A DNA stretch of 64,000 bases from Acinetobacter modestus. Its GTDB lineage: Bacteria > Pseudomonadota > Gammaproteobacteria > Pseudomonadales > Moraxellaceae. Both the position numbers and the translations under genes were made by a program. The notes under the pieces were generated by a model that saw only the letters and a list, made by a program, of their open reading frames with translations, had not been told where the DNA came from and did not search any database. Below, in pieces: positions 1 through 8,294 of this stretch. The stretch is taken from assembly GCF_014636095.1 (NCBI RefSeq), contig NZ_BMDV01000001.1:248001-312000 (forward strand), given 5' to 3'. Each line of letters begins with the position of its first letter. Positions within the stretch are counted from its first letter, which is position 1.

Positions 1-402
1 ATTGATATGGGCTTATTAGCACATCAACAACCCGAATCCATACATATTGAAGAAGAGGTTACAACAGCAGACAATAATACTTCTACAGCAATCCCACATA
101 TTCAACCAGATCAAAATAAAAATATATTTAACCCAACAGAAAATTTAGAAGCAGAAAATATTACGTTAGAAAAACTTCCTTTTGTTGAAATTCAACAAGT
201 TATGATTCAAACCTTAACAACGTACTGTGGTTTGATGGCGCGACCATTGATACAAAAAATACAGATGATCAAGAACCTACAGCAATTAAAAGCTTGCCAA
301 ATGCAATGGATTACTTTTCTACAAGAATCAAGAATTCCTCCAGCACAATTGAATCAAACATTAAAGTTGATTAATTATTCAGTACAGCATTTGCAAACAT
401 GA
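1..402 (+). CDS. Hypothetical protein, 5' end probably outside the window
   Basis: The reading frame is open from the first base. The first ATG is at base 7, but only six bases precede it, so no ribosome binding site can be judged and the gene may begin to the left. From that ATG the product is 131 residues. Residues 15-55 are polar and of low complexity (Asn, Thr, Glu, Gln), like a linker. Residues 60-131 look helical and contain one Cys pair (in TYCG and KACQ). A linker preceding a compact helical end suggests the C-terminal part of a longer protein. I recognise no family. A tRNA-Arg gene follows about 120 bp downstream on the same strand. Confidence 0.55.
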   Translation: MDMGLLAHQQPESIHIEEEVTTADNNTSTAIPHIQPDQNKNIFNPTENLEAENITLEKLPFVEIQQVMIQTLTTYCGLMARPLIQKIQMIKNLQQLKACQMQWITFLQESRIPPAQLNQTLKLINYSVQHLQT

Positions 403-477
403 TTTAAATATTTTGGCAATTAAGGTTCAAAATCGTTGTTTTAATAAACAATAGATCATATTGATTACGTCTTTATG

Positions 478-506
478 TTTACCTCTATGTATTTTTTGCC
501 TATGAT
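478..506 (+). promoter_or_regulatory. Sigma70-type promoter of tRNA-Arg
   Basis: TTTACC at 478-483 and TATGAT at 501-506 are separated by exactly 17 bp. The tRNA begins 15 bp after the -10 element, so transcription would start a few bases before the mature 5' end. The bases just after the -10 (GTGCC) are GC-rich, as in stable-RNA promoters. This is a match by eye only. Confidence 0.55.
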
Positions 507-521
507 GTGCCACACATGTAT

Positions 522-597
522 GCGCTCATAGCTCAACTGGATAGAGTACAGGTCTCCGAAGCCTGTGGCGTGGGTTCGAGTCCCGCTGAGCGCACCA
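522..597 (+). tRNA. tRNA-Arg (anticodon CCG)
   Basis: A complete 76-nt cloverleaf is visible. The acceptor arms GCGCTCA and TGAGCGC pair perfectly. The anticodon stem CAGGT/GCCTG carries the loop CTCCGAA, so the anticodon is CCG and reads CGG codons. The T arm is GTGGG-TTCGAGT-CCCGC, and the 3' CCA is encoded at 595-597. The D arm contains the usual GG. Such tRNA ends are common integration targets; see the repeat just downstream. Confidence 0.95.
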
Positions 598-1125
598 AAT
601 TCGTTTTTCAATTCATATCAAAACCATTGCACAATAAGAACTCTTAATTTAAGTTTATTATCATAACTTCCCATGCTTTCCCAACTATTACCGTAATTGA
701 TGCGGTAAAGATTGCGGTAAACCTTAAATTACTCAAAAAAGTTACCGTAAAGATGCCAAAACAAGTCGTTGGCTTTTCTCTATTATTAATTAGCTGTATT
801 TATTTAATTACTTTTTAATAAAAATTCTTCTTTTTCAAAATCAATTTATCGTTAAGTCTTAATCTAACAACAAAAGTCTTAAAAACTACGCTCTATTGCT
901 TACGATTATTTTGATAATCTTACCTATAGTTGATGCAATCATTAAAGACTAAGATTCTGATATTAAATAAAAAATTTTCATATTTAACAATTTAAAAATA
1001 AATCATTTTGCAACATTTTCGAATTAATCGTTCTATTTCTAAAACGCCAGAAACCTATTTTTCTACTTGGTTTATTTTTTCATATCACTCAAAATAGTCA
1101 TTCTATTTAACAACGTGAGACGTTC
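598..1125. other. Intergenic region between tRNA-Arg and yadG, with short inverted repeats
   Basis: No convincing coding sequence is visible in these 528 bp, which are strongly AT-rich. The left part (688-750) holds four related 7-9 bp boxes of the type TTACCG(T/C)AA in both orientations. The right part should contain the promoter of the yadG operon, but I could not pick a single good -35/-10 pair. Confidence 0.5.
688..750. repeat. Cluster of TTACCG(T/C)AA boxes downstream of tRNA-Arg
   Basis: TTACCGTAA occurs at 688-696 and 742-750. GCGGTAA occurs at 702-708 and 714-720; the second lies in TTGCGGTAA, the reverse complement of TTACCGCAA. Four copies in 63 bp, 91 bp after a tRNA 3' end, resemble arm-type integrase or excisionase sites left by an element, but no integrase gene or second attachment site is present. 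The boxes are seen directly; the interpretation is inference. Confidence 0.45.
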
Positions 1126-2061
1126 ATGACTGATGCTTTGGTGTTGAGCGATTTGTCCAAAACTTATCGTAATGGTTTTCAGGCGTTAAAAGGTATTGAT
1201 TTGACCGTACCTGAAGGTGAATTTTATGCATTATTAGGTCCTAATGGTGCGGGTAAATCCACAACGATTAGTATCATTAGCTCTTTAACCAAAAAAACAT
1301 CGGGTACAGTGGAAATCTTTGGGCATAACTTAGATACTCATCCATCCCATGCGAAACAATGTCTTGGTGTTGTTCCTCAAGAGTTTAACTTCGGTCAATT
1401 CGAAAAAACTTTCGATATTTTAGTGACACAAGCAGGTTATTACGGAATTCCCAAAAAACTTGCTGAACAACGTGCTGAATATTATTTAGAAAAACTCGGT
1501 TTATGGGAAAAACGTAATATTCAATCACGTATGCTTTCAGGTGGTATGAAGCGTCGTTTAATGATTGCACGTGCCATGATGCATGAACCTAAACTTCTTA
1601 TTTTAGATGAACCAACTGCTGGTGTAGATATTGAGTTACGTCGTTCAATGTGGGATTTTCTCACTGAGATGAATGAAAAAGGCACATCAATTATTTTAAC
1701 GACGCATTATTTAGAAGAAGCTGAGATGCTTTGTCGTCGCATCGCAATTATTGATCGTGGTGTGATTAAAGAAGATACCACCATGAAAGGCTTTCTTAAT
1801 CAACTGAATGAAGAATCATTCATCTGTGACCTCGCTGAACCCATTGAAAATTTGCAACTGGATATCATCGGCTTCAAATTTAATTTAATTGATCCAATGA
1901 CATTAGAAGTCACCATGGATAAAGCCCATAGCATGAATGACTTGTTTTTACTATTACAATCACAAAATATTCAAGTCAGCAGTATGCGTAATAAATCCAA
2001 TCGTTTGGAAGAATTATTCGTGAAAATGGTCGAGAAGAATCTTGCTGGAGCGAATCAGTGA
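1126..2061 (+). CDS. yadG: ABC transporter ATP-binding protein, YadG family
   Basis: This 311-residue protein is the ATPase of an ABC-2-type exporter. Walker A is GPNGAGKST (about residues 38-46), the signature is LSGGMKRR (about 139-146), Walker B is LLILDEPTAGVD, and the switch His lies in TTHYLEEAE. The last 90 residues form the extra C-terminal domain usual in YadG/CcmA-like subunits. E. coli YadG is 308 residues. The GTG start of the permease gene overlaps this stop by 4 bp, indicating translational coupling. A GTGAGA ribosome site precedes the ATG. The transported substrate cannot be told from sequence. Confidence 0.93.
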   Translation: MTDALVLSDLSKTYRNGFQALKGIDLTVPEGEFYALLGPNGAGKSTTISIISSLTKKTSGTVEIFGHNLDTHPSHAKQCLGVVPQEFNFGQFEKTFDILVTQAGYYGIPKKLAEQRAEYYLEKLGLWEKRNIQSRMLSGGMKRRLMIARAMMHEPKLLILDEPTAGVDIELRRSMWDFLTEMNEKGTSIILTTHYLEEAEMLCRRIAIIDRGVIKEDTTMKGFLNQLNEESFICDLAEPIENLQLDIIGFKFNLIDPMTLEVTMDKAHSMNDLFLLLQSQNIQVSSMRNKSNRLEELFVKMVEKNLAGANQ

Positions 2062-2831
2062 ACTTTAATCAATTAAAAACAGCACTTTGGACTTTGGTTG
2101 TTAAAGAAATTCGCCGTTTCATGCGGATATGGCCACAAACTTTGTTACCACCAGCAATCACAATGAGCCTATATTTTGTAATTTTTGGCAACTTAGTTGG
2201 TTCTCGTATTGGTGAAATGGGTGGCTTTAGCTACATGCAATTTATTGTGCCAGGCTTAATTATGATGGCGGTGATTACAAATAGCTACGCCAACGTTTCT
2301 TCAAGCTTCTTTAGTGCTAAATTCCAGAAAAGTATTGAAGAACTCATTATGAGCCCCGTACCATTACATTTAATTCTTTGGGGCTATGTGATTGGCGGCG
2401 TTAGTCGCGGTGTCTTGGTTGGTCTAATTGTAACCATCATGAGTTTATTCTTTACTCACTTGGAAATTTATAATCTATTCGTGACTATATATACTGTCAT
2501 TATTACTTCACTATTATTCTCGCTTGGTGGTTTCATCAATGCGGTTTATGCGAAGTCATTTGATGATATTTCTATTATCCCGACTTTTGTATTGACTCCA
2601 CTTACCTATTTAGGTGGCGTCTTTTATGCGATTAGTGCGCTTAGCCCATTTTGGCAAAATTTATCTTTAGTCAATCCAATTGTATATATGGTCAATGCTT
2701 TCCGTTTTGGCATTTTAGGACACAGTGACGTCAATGTAACTTTCTCGTTGAGTATCGTTACCCTATGCTGTGTTGTGCTCTATGCAGTTGCTTATCATTT
2801 ATTAGCTCGTGGTTCAGGAATGCGTGAATGA
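2058..2831 (+). CDS. yadH: ABC-2 type transporter permease, YadH family
   Basis: This 257-residue membrane protein has about six hydrophobic segments and the ABC-2 permease layout; E. coli YadH is 256 residues. The motif YLGGVFYAISALSPFWQ, in the second half, is typical of this family. It starts with GTG inside the end of yadG and overlaps queF by 4 bp at its own end, so the three genes should be read from one mRNA. It would form the membrane channel for the YadG ATPase in the inner membrane. Substrate unknown. Confidence 0.92.
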   Translation: MNFNQLKTALWTLVVKEIRRFMRIWPQTLLPPAITMSLYFVIFGNLVGSRIGEMGGFSYMQFIVPGLIMMAVITNSYANVSSSFFSAKFQKSIEELIMSPVPLHLILWGYVIGGVSRGVLVGLIVTIMSLFFTHLEIYNLFVTIYTVIITSLLFSLGGFINAVYAKSFDDISIIPTFVLTPLTYLGGVFYAISALSPFWQNLSLVNPIVYMVNAFRFGILGHSDVNVTFSLSIVTLCCVVLYAVAYHLLARGSGMRE

Positions 2832-3646
2832 GTGTTGAACATTCTTTATTGGGCAAAGACACCCAATACCCTACTCAATATCAGCCCAATGTTTTATTTC
2901 CAATTTCCCGTGCTGAGTCTCGTCAACAGTATTTGCATGTTGAAGGGATTACTCAGGGCAAAGATTGGTGGCATGTATTTGAAATTTCATGGTTGAATAG
3001 TCTTGGGCTACCACAAGTGGCAATTGGTCGTTTAACTTTACCCGCCAACTCACCCAACTTAATTGAATCAAAGTCACTTAAACTTTATTTCAATAGCATG
3101 AACTTTACTCAGTTTGAGTCTCAACAAGCTTTTGTCGAAACGGTTGAACGTGACTTATCCAATACGGCGGGTGGAAAAGTTGAACTACAATTATTCCAAG
3201 TTGATGATTTAGAAATTTCTAAACCGCAAGGGATTTGTATTGATGATCTCATCCCTGAGCGTCTATCTGAACATCCAGATTCAACTCTATTAAAGTTAGA
3301 TCCTGCAACGACCGAAGAAAGTGTTGAAATTGAACTTTACTCTCATCTTTTAAGAAGTAATTGTCCAGTCACAGGACAACCAGATTGGGGTACGATTTTT
3401 ATTCGTTTTCAAGGTAAAAAACCTTGTTATCGCAGCATATTAGCCTATATTATCTCGTACCGTCAGCACAATGGTTTCCATGAGCAATGTGTCGAGCAAA
3501 TATTTGCTGATATTTGGCAATTGCTTCAACCAGAAAAACTGATGGTCTATGCAACTTATACTCGTCGAGGGGGCTTGGATATTAACCCATGTCGAGTATC
3601 AGATTTGTCATGGATGCCAGAGCCAATTCGCTTGGCACGACAATAA
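2828..3646 (+). CDS. queF: NADPH-dependent 7-cyano-7-deazaguanine reductase QueF
   Basis: QueF reduces the nitrile preQ0 to the amine preQ1 in queuosine biosynthesis, using two NADPH. The 272-residue length is that of the long, two-domain (E. coli YqcD-type) form. The QueF signature ESKSLK is at residues 80-85. The catalytic Cys is at about 179 and the general-acid Asp at about 186, in SNCPVTGQPDWG. The C-terminal YTRRGGLDINP block is also conserved. The ATG overlaps the yadH stop by 4 bp. No other queuosine gene is nearby, so the operon link with the exporter is positional only. Confidence 0.96.
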   Translation: MSVEHSLLGKDTQYPTQYQPNVLFPISRAESRQQYLHVEGITQGKDWWHVFEISWLNSLGLPQVAIGRLTLPANSPNLIESKSLKLYFNSMNFTQFESQQAFVETVERDLSNTAGGKVELQLFQVDDLEISKPQGICIDDLIPERLSEHPDSTLLKLDPATTEESVEIELYSHLLRSNCPVTGQPDWGTIFIRFQGKKPCYRSILAYIISYRQHNGFHEQCVEQIFADIWQLLQPEKLMVYATYTRRGGLDINPCRVSDLSWMPEPIRLARQ

Positions 3647-3679
3647 AACGAATAAATTTGATATAGAGGACGTTCTTCA

Positions 3680-4339
3680 ATGACCAGTTATTTCGGTATT
3701 CTTCCATCTGCAGCGTTGAGCCAGGACATTCAACTTGCACAAGCCAACCGTGATAGTAAAGAGCCACAGTACCCTTTACGTGACAAAATTTCTCTACAGC
3801 TTACTGATGAGTTAATTGACACCATGTTGGTTCATTTGGTTCAACAATTTCCACCAAGTGATAAACGAGATACAACTGAAGAACTCGCACAAAAGATTCG
3901 TAGTATTGTTTCTACATTAATGAAGCAATTATTAGGCAAAGCTTCTAATGAACAAGTTTTAGAATCATTGGCATTTATGGAAAAAAGCTTGTTTACTGAT
4001 AATGAAGGTAAACAACGTATTGGTACTGCACTACCTGATGCACTTGTTTCTGAAATGAAAAAGAGTTTTGCTGAAGTCGCTGCTGGAAATGGCAAAGAAC
4101 AACGTGATGCTTTAACACGTCAATTTAAATCTTTTGCTGATGCGCTCATTCATCACTTTATGACTGAATATAACAAGACTCTAGGTCTTGGAATGGTAAA
4201 ACGTGGTGTTGCAAGCGTTGCAACAAGTGGCGTAGAGACAGCTGTTCATATCGTTATTAAAAAATTAATCCCGAGCTTAAGCCAAGTTGAACTCGAAGTA
4301 TTTACTAAACACTTCGATCAGTTATTGGTACAAAAATAA
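3680..4339 (+). CDS. Conserved hypothetical protein (219 aa)
   Basis: I do not recognise this protein. It is 219 residues, soluble-looking and mostly helical by composition, with no signal peptide, no Cys and no obvious motif. It lies 33 bp after queF with a good GAGGA ribosome site 10 bp before the ATG, and a strong terminator follows, so it is the last gene of the yadG-yadH-queF operon. Codon use resembles its neighbours, so it is unlikely to be newly acquired. Confidence 0.85.
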   Translation: MTSYFGILPSAALSQDIQLAQANRDSKEPQYPLRDKISLQLTDELIDTMLVHLVQQFPPSDKRDTTEELAQKIRSIVSTLMKQLLGKASNEQVLESLAFMEKSLFTDNEGKQRIGTALPDALVSEMKKSFAEVAAGNGKEQRDALTRQFKSFADALIHHFMTEYNKTLGLGMVKRGVASVATSGVETAVHIVIKKLIPSLSQVELEVFTKHFDQLLVQK

Positions 4340-4354
4340 GTTCGAGATAACGAG

Positions 4355-4387
4355 AAAGCGATGATTGCAAAATCATCGCTTTTTTTT
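4355..4387 (+). terminator. Rho-independent terminator of the yadG-queF operon
   Basis: The perfect 10-bp stem AGCGATGATT/AATCATCGCT (4357-4366 and 4371-4380) has a GCAA tetraloop and is followed by seven T residues. Confidence 0.92.
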
Positions 4388-4536
4388 ATGCGCGTAAATA
4401 ACAAATGCAAGATAATCTATCCCGTATAAATTGTAAGATTATTTTGCTTTTTACACGATACACAAAGCCTTGCTTTGGTCCTGATCACGTTTATGTTAGC
4501 ATTCGCGAAGCCTTGATTTACCTGATTTAGAATCAC

Positions 4537-5679
4537 ATGTCTCCAAGCTCACAATACAAATTTTTACGTCAAGCACCTCGTGATGGCTTAAGTACAGCTG
4601 CACAGCCCTCTCGTTGGCAACAATTGCATATCGATCCTTGGCTTTGTTCTTTTTTGGTTCTAAATGCCTTACTTGGACTCACTGTTTTATATAGTGCTTC
4701 TGCCCAAGATGTCGGACTAGTCAGTAAGCAAGCAATGAGCTTTGGGATTGGCTTTGTTGTTATGTTTAGTTTGGCTCAAATCCCCCCAAAGGTATATCAG
4801 GCATTTTCACCTTATTTTTATGTCTTTGGTGTACTTTCCTTAGTGGCAGTCGTCATTTTTGGTGAAGTCCGTATGGGAGCACAACGTTGGATTGATATCC
4901 CAGGCTTCGGCAGTGTGCAACCCAGTGAATTTATGAAGATTGGCATGCCAATGATGATTGCTTGGTTTCTATCACGAAAAGCATTACCTCCGAGCCTTTC
5001 ACAAGTTGTACTGTCATTAATGTTGATTGTCGTACCTTTTCTACTTATTGCAGAACAGCCTGACTTAGGTACATCACTACTGGTTCTGGCCAGTGGTATT
5101 TTCGTACTGTTTTTAAGTGGTTTATCTTGGCGACTCATCGCTGCAGCCGCAGGTCTAGCAGCAATTATTATTCCAATTGCTTGGGAATTTTTACTGCATG
5201 ATTATCAACGTCAGCGTGTTCTTACATTATTAGATCCTGAAGCAGATGCTCTAGGCACAGGTTGGAACATTATTCAGTCTAAAACTGCGATTGGCTCAGG
5301 AGGATTCTCAGGTAAAGGATTCTTAGAAGGCACCCAATCTCATCTACATTTCTTGCCTGAAGGTCATACCGACTTTATTATTGCCGCTTATTCTGAAGAG
5401 TTTGGCTTAATTGGCGTCACACTGCTTATTATTCTTTATTGTGCAATTATCTTTAGAACATTCCAAATTGGATTGCAGAGCTTCCATAACTATGGTCGCT
5501 TGGTAGCGGGCGCATTTGGTTTGTCATTTTTTGTTTATGTATTTGTAAATGCAGGTATGGTCAGTGGTATTTTACCCGTAGTTGGTGTGCCTTTACCCTT
5601 CATGAGTTATGGTGGAACGGCAATTATTACCCTGATGTCTACTTTTGGACTGGTTATGTCTATTCATACACATCGATAA
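4537..5679 (+). CDS. rodA: Rod shape-determining protein RodA (SEDS peptidoglycan polymerase)
   Basis: RodA polymerises lipid II into glycan strands in the elongasome together with PBP2. The 380-residue protein has about ten hydrophobic segments. SEDS-family landmarks are present: QPSEFMKI (about residue 128), EQPDLGTS, the extracellular GHTDFI with the conserved Asp, and GVPLPFMSYGGTA near the C terminus. A polar N-terminal extension of about 35 residues precedes the first membrane segment. No clear Shine-Dalgarno sequence precedes the ATG. mltB follows 19 bp later. The PBP2 gene often found beside rodA is not immediately upstream here. Confidence 0.95.
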   Translation: MSPSSQYKFLRQAPRDGLSTAAQPSRWQQLHIDPWLCSFLVLNALLGLTVLYSASAQDVGLVSKQAMSFGIGFVVMFSLAQIPPKVYQAFSPYFYVFGVLSLVAVVIFGEVRMGAQRWIDIPGFGSVQPSEFMKIGMPMMIAWFLSRKALPPSLSQVVLSLMLIVVPFLLIAEQPDLGTSLLVLASGIFVLFLSGLSWRLIAAAAGLAAIIIPIAWEFLLHDYQRQRVLTLLDPEADALGTGWNIIQSKTAIGSGGFSGKGFLEGTQSHLHFLPEGHTDFIIAAYSEEFGLIGVTLLIILYCAIIFRTFQIGLQSFHNYGRLVAGAFGLSFFVYVFVNAGMVSGILPVVGVPLPFMSYGGTAIITLMSTFGLVMSIHTHR

Positions 5680-5698
5680 TGAGGAATTTTATAAACAT

Positions 5699-6700
5699 AT
5701 GTTTCTTCCTAATTTAAATAAAATTTTTAAATTGCTTGGTTTGAGTGCCAGTTTATTTGTCAGCAGTAATTGGGCTCAAGCAAATGAATTTTATACACAT
5801 CCGAATTACTTTGCTTTTAAGCAGAAAGCAATGTCAACTTATAATTTAACAAGTGAACAAATTGATGCAGCCATGAGTGGCGCTAAAGATTTACCTAATA
5901 TTCTCAATATCATGACTCGCCCAGGCGAAAGTAAACCTTGGTATGAATATCGTTCAATGTTTCTTGTTGATGGCACTATTCAACGCGGGGCAAACTTTAA
6001 AAATCAATATCAAGATGCGTTGAATCGTGCTGAACAGCAGTTTGGTGTACCTAAAACAGTCATTCTGGGCATTTTAGGTGTAGAAACAGGTTATGGTGCA
6101 AATAAGGGCTCTTTCGTCACTAGAGATGCGCTTGCGACACTCGCTTTCGGTTATCCTCGTCGAGCAGACTATTTTAGCGATGAACTAGCAGCCTTGATCG
6201 CTTGGACTTATAAAGAAGGTTATCCAACAAATAGTATTGTTGGCTCATATGCAGGTGCTATTGGTTATCCGCAATTCATGCCAAGCAATATTCAAAAGCT
6301 AGGCGTAGATTATGATGGAAATGGTCACATTGATTTAAGAAATTCTGCAACAGATGCTATTGGCTCTATTGCTAACTATTTAGCTCAACATGGTTGGCAG
6401 CGCGATCGGCCAATTGGGTTTCCAGCCCGTTACTTAGGCAACAACCCAGATAGTATTATTTCCAAGGATTTAACCCAACCTATTCCTTATGGAGAGTTGA
6501 AAAGATTAGGGGTTTCCCCTGTTGACCCTTTGGTAAAAATTGATGATTTAGACTTAGTGAATGTCATTCAATTACAAGACCAATTTGGTCCAATTTACTA
6601 TATTACTTATCCAAATTTCCAAGTAATTACGACCTATAATAAAAGTCGTATGTATGCAACAGCAGTATGGTTATTGGGCACCGAAGTAGCTAGTCGATAG
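5699..6700 (+). CDS. mltB: Lytic murein transglycosylase B (MltB family)
   Basis: This enzyme cleaves the MurNAc-GlcNAc bond to form 1,6-anhydroMurNAc ends. From the ATG at 5699 it is 333 residues; an in-frame ATG upstream at 5645 lies inside rodA and would add 18 residues unlike a signal sequence. Residues 1-27 look like a Sec signal peptide ending AQA; no lipobox is seen, so it is probably periplasmic and soluble, unlike lipoprotein E. coli MltB. The catalytic Glu is at about 129 in GVETGYG, and IGYPQFMPS is also present. It is adjacent to rodA, 19 bp apart, suggesting shared transcription with the elongasome gene. Confidence 0.93.
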   Translation: MFLPNLNKIFKLLGLSASLFVSSNWAQANEFYTHPNYFAFKQKAMSTYNLTSEQIDAAMSGAKDLPNILNIMTRPGESKPWYEYRSMFLVDGTIQRGANFKNQYQDALNRAEQQFGVPKTVILGILGVETGYGANKGSFVTRDALATLAFGYPRRADYFSDELAALIAWTYKEGYPTNSIVGSYAGAIGYPQFMPSNIQKLGVDYDGNGHIDLRNSATDAIGSIANYLAQHGWQRDRPIGFPARYLGNNPDSIISKDLTQPIPYGELKRLGVSPVDPLVKIDDLDLVNVIQLQDQFGPIYYITYPNFQVITTYNKSRMYATAVWLLGTEVASR

Positions 6701-6712
6701 ACTAGCTTTTTT
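6688..6712 (+). terminator. Terminator overlapping the mltB stop codon
   Basis: The stem GCTAGTC/GACTAGC (6689-6695 and 6700-6706) with GATA loop is followed by six T. The TAG stop of mltB (6698-6700) lies in the loop and first stem base, so the last codons of the gene form the left arm. Confidence 0.85.
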
Positions 6713-6933
6713 ATAACATTCTGAAAAGTCAATAAAAAAATAAAGCAAAAAGGTCACATATTCAGCAAAAAATATATTTTGTTACAATATTGATTATTTT
6801 TTAACCGCAAACTGTAAGTTTTTGCCCTTTTTGTAACTATTTATCGTTAAAGACTAGACACACTTCGTAAGCGATGAATATTATCCACTCAAGTAAAGTA
6901 ATTGCAAAAGTGAATAATTAGACATGTGCACTA

Positions 6934-6958
6934 TATTTCAAAGTTGTTTTTTGAAATA
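6934..6958. promoter_or_regulatory. 9-bp inverted repeat in the rlpA leader
   Basis: TATTTCAAA (6934-6942) and TTTGAAATA (6950-6958) are perfect inverted copies with a 7-bp spacer, ending 29 bp before the rlpA start. This could be an operator or a leader hairpin; no cognate regulator can be named. Confidence 0.4.
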
Positions 6959-6987
6959 GAAAAGCATGTTCTCTAGGAGTTTATACA

Positions 6988-7599
6988 ATGCAGTTTTCGC
7001 TAAAATATATTCTAGCGCTGACGGCAGGCTTAAGTTTAAGCCCGTTACATGCGGAAATGGTACAATCGACATCAATGAATAATGATGTGGATGGTTCTAA
7101 TTTAGCTGCCCGCGTACTAAGCAAAGATTCTCAAAATTTTAATTCGCGTTTTTCAAACGTTAATAGTCTTTCAATCACTGAGAGTTCAGGTGACCAAATC
7201 CGTCGCCAGACGATTGCTGCAAAAATCGATATTCCTGAAGACGAGCCTTCAGTGATTGAAAAACTGAATACTGTTGCTTCGAACACAGTTCGTAAATTCA
7301 GCCAAAGTGGCGTTGCGTCTTGGTATGGACGTCAATTTCATGGTCGTAAAACAGCAAGCGGTGAAACATTCGATATGAATGGATTAACTGCAGCTCACCG
7401 TAGCCTTCCTTTAAACTGTTATATCCGTGTAACAAATAAAGACAATGGCAAGAGTGTTGTAGTAAAAGTAAATGATCGTGGTCCATTCCATGGTAACCGA
7501 GTGCTAGATTTATCTTATGGTGCTGCAAAGCAACTTGGTATGTCTGGTTCTGGTACTGGTAATGTGAGCATCGAACGAGTTGATGGACCTAGTTCTTAA
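6988..7599 (+). CDS. rlpA: RlpA-family septal ring lytic transglycosylase
   Basis: RlpA proteins cut denuded glycan strands at septa. The 203-residue product begins with a Sec signal peptide (about residues 1-22, ending LHA). Its double-psi beta-barrel domain spans about residues 108-200. The three residues reported as catalytic in P. aeruginosa RlpA are present: Glu in ASGETFD, His in AAHRSLPL and Asp in VNDRGPF. It has neither a lipobox nor a C-terminal SPOR domain, so it is a short, non-lipidated form. A TAGGAG ribosome site precedes the ATG. It follows mltB but has its own leader and terminator. Confidence 0.92.
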   Translation: MQFSLKYILALTAGLSLSPLHAEMVQSTSMNNDVDGSNLAARVLSKDSQNFNSRFSNVNSLSITESSGDQIRRQTIAAKIDIPEDEPSVIEKLNTVASNTVRKFSQSGVASWYGRQFHGRKTASGETFDMNGLTAAHRSLPLNCYIRVTNKDNGKSVVVKVNDRGPFHGNRVLDLSYGAAKQLGMSGSGTGNVSIERVDGPSS

Positions 7600-7620
7600 T
7601 AACTTAGTTTTACACTCTCC

Positions 7621-7649
7621 AAAAAAAGCCACCTAGTGTGGCTTTTTTT
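7621..7649 (+). terminator. Rho-independent terminator of rlpA
   Basis: GCCAC/GTGGC (7628-7632 and 7638-7642) is flanked by A and T runs that extend the stem, and is followed by seven T. Confidence 0.88.
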
Positions 7650-7780
7650 ATTATGAGACAAAAGAATTTAGAAATTACAGTTATTCTTTAGAGCAACATC
7701 ATATCCGCGAATGATTTTGACCCTTTTTATTTAATTCGGTATATTGAGCAAATAAAAATGAATACAGTAAAGGAATTAAC

Positions 7781-8233
7781 ATGAAGTCAATTGATACGTG
7801 GTTTGATGAATATAGTGACAGTCATCAAAATCAAACGAATAAAAAAATTCATTGGGTTTGTGTCCCAGCTATTCTTTTTTCAATTATTGGTATTTTGGCT
7901 CATTTTAGCACCCTACTCACCGCTTTGCTTCTTGTACTCACTTTAGTATTTTATGCTCGTTTGGATATTGTTCTCGCTGTTGCAATGGCTGCACTGTTAG
8001 CCGTTATGGCATGGCTCATTATTATTTTACCCGTAGGCGTAGGATTCTATATTGGTGTCTTTGTGATTGCTTGGATTGGCCAATTTTATGGTCACAAAGT
8101 TGAAGGGAAAAAGCCTTCTTTCTTTAAAGACTTACAATTCCTCCTCATTGGCCCTGTATGGTGCATGGACGCTTATTTAGCTAAAGTCCTACCTAAATGG
8201 AAATCTCGTCAGAAATTAGCGCTTACAAGCTGA
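7781..8233 (+). CDS. Mpo1-like (DUF962/YGL010w family) membrane protein
   Basis: The 150-residue protein matches the Mpo1/YGL010w family, whose yeast member is an Fe(II)-dependent dioxygenase acting on 2-hydroxy fatty acids. Visible family marks are SHQNQTNKKIHWVCVP near the N terminus, with conserved His and Asn, and IGQFYGHKVEGKKPS at about residues 106-120, followed by LIGPVW. About four membrane segments fill the middle. A family role in lipid alpha-oxidation is known only for eukaryotic members; for this bacterial protein it is inference. AAGGA precedes the ATG. It stands alone, convergent with a DUF3465 gene. Confidence 0.85.
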   Translation: MKSIDTWFDEYSDSHQNQTNKKIHWVCVPAILFSIIGILAHFSTLLTALLLVLTLVFYARLDIVLAVAMAALLAVMAWLIIILPVGVGFYIGVFVIAWIGQFYGHKVEGKKPSFFKDLQFLLIGPVWCMDAYLAKVLPKWKSRQKLALTS

Positions 8234-8261
8234 TTGAGAACATAAAAATAGAATGAGTGAT

Positions 8262-8294
8262 AAAGGGAAAATATCATTGATATATTTTCCCTTT
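8262..8294. terminator. Bidirectional terminator between convergent genes
   Basis: The perfect 13-bp stem AAAGGGAAAATAT/ATATTTTCCCTTT (8262-8274 and 8282-8294) has a 7-base loop. The minus-strand DUF3465 coding end (8274-8294) forms one entire arm and the loop carries its stop, so the hairpin serves both genes. U-rich bases are mainly within the arms. Confidence 0.7.
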
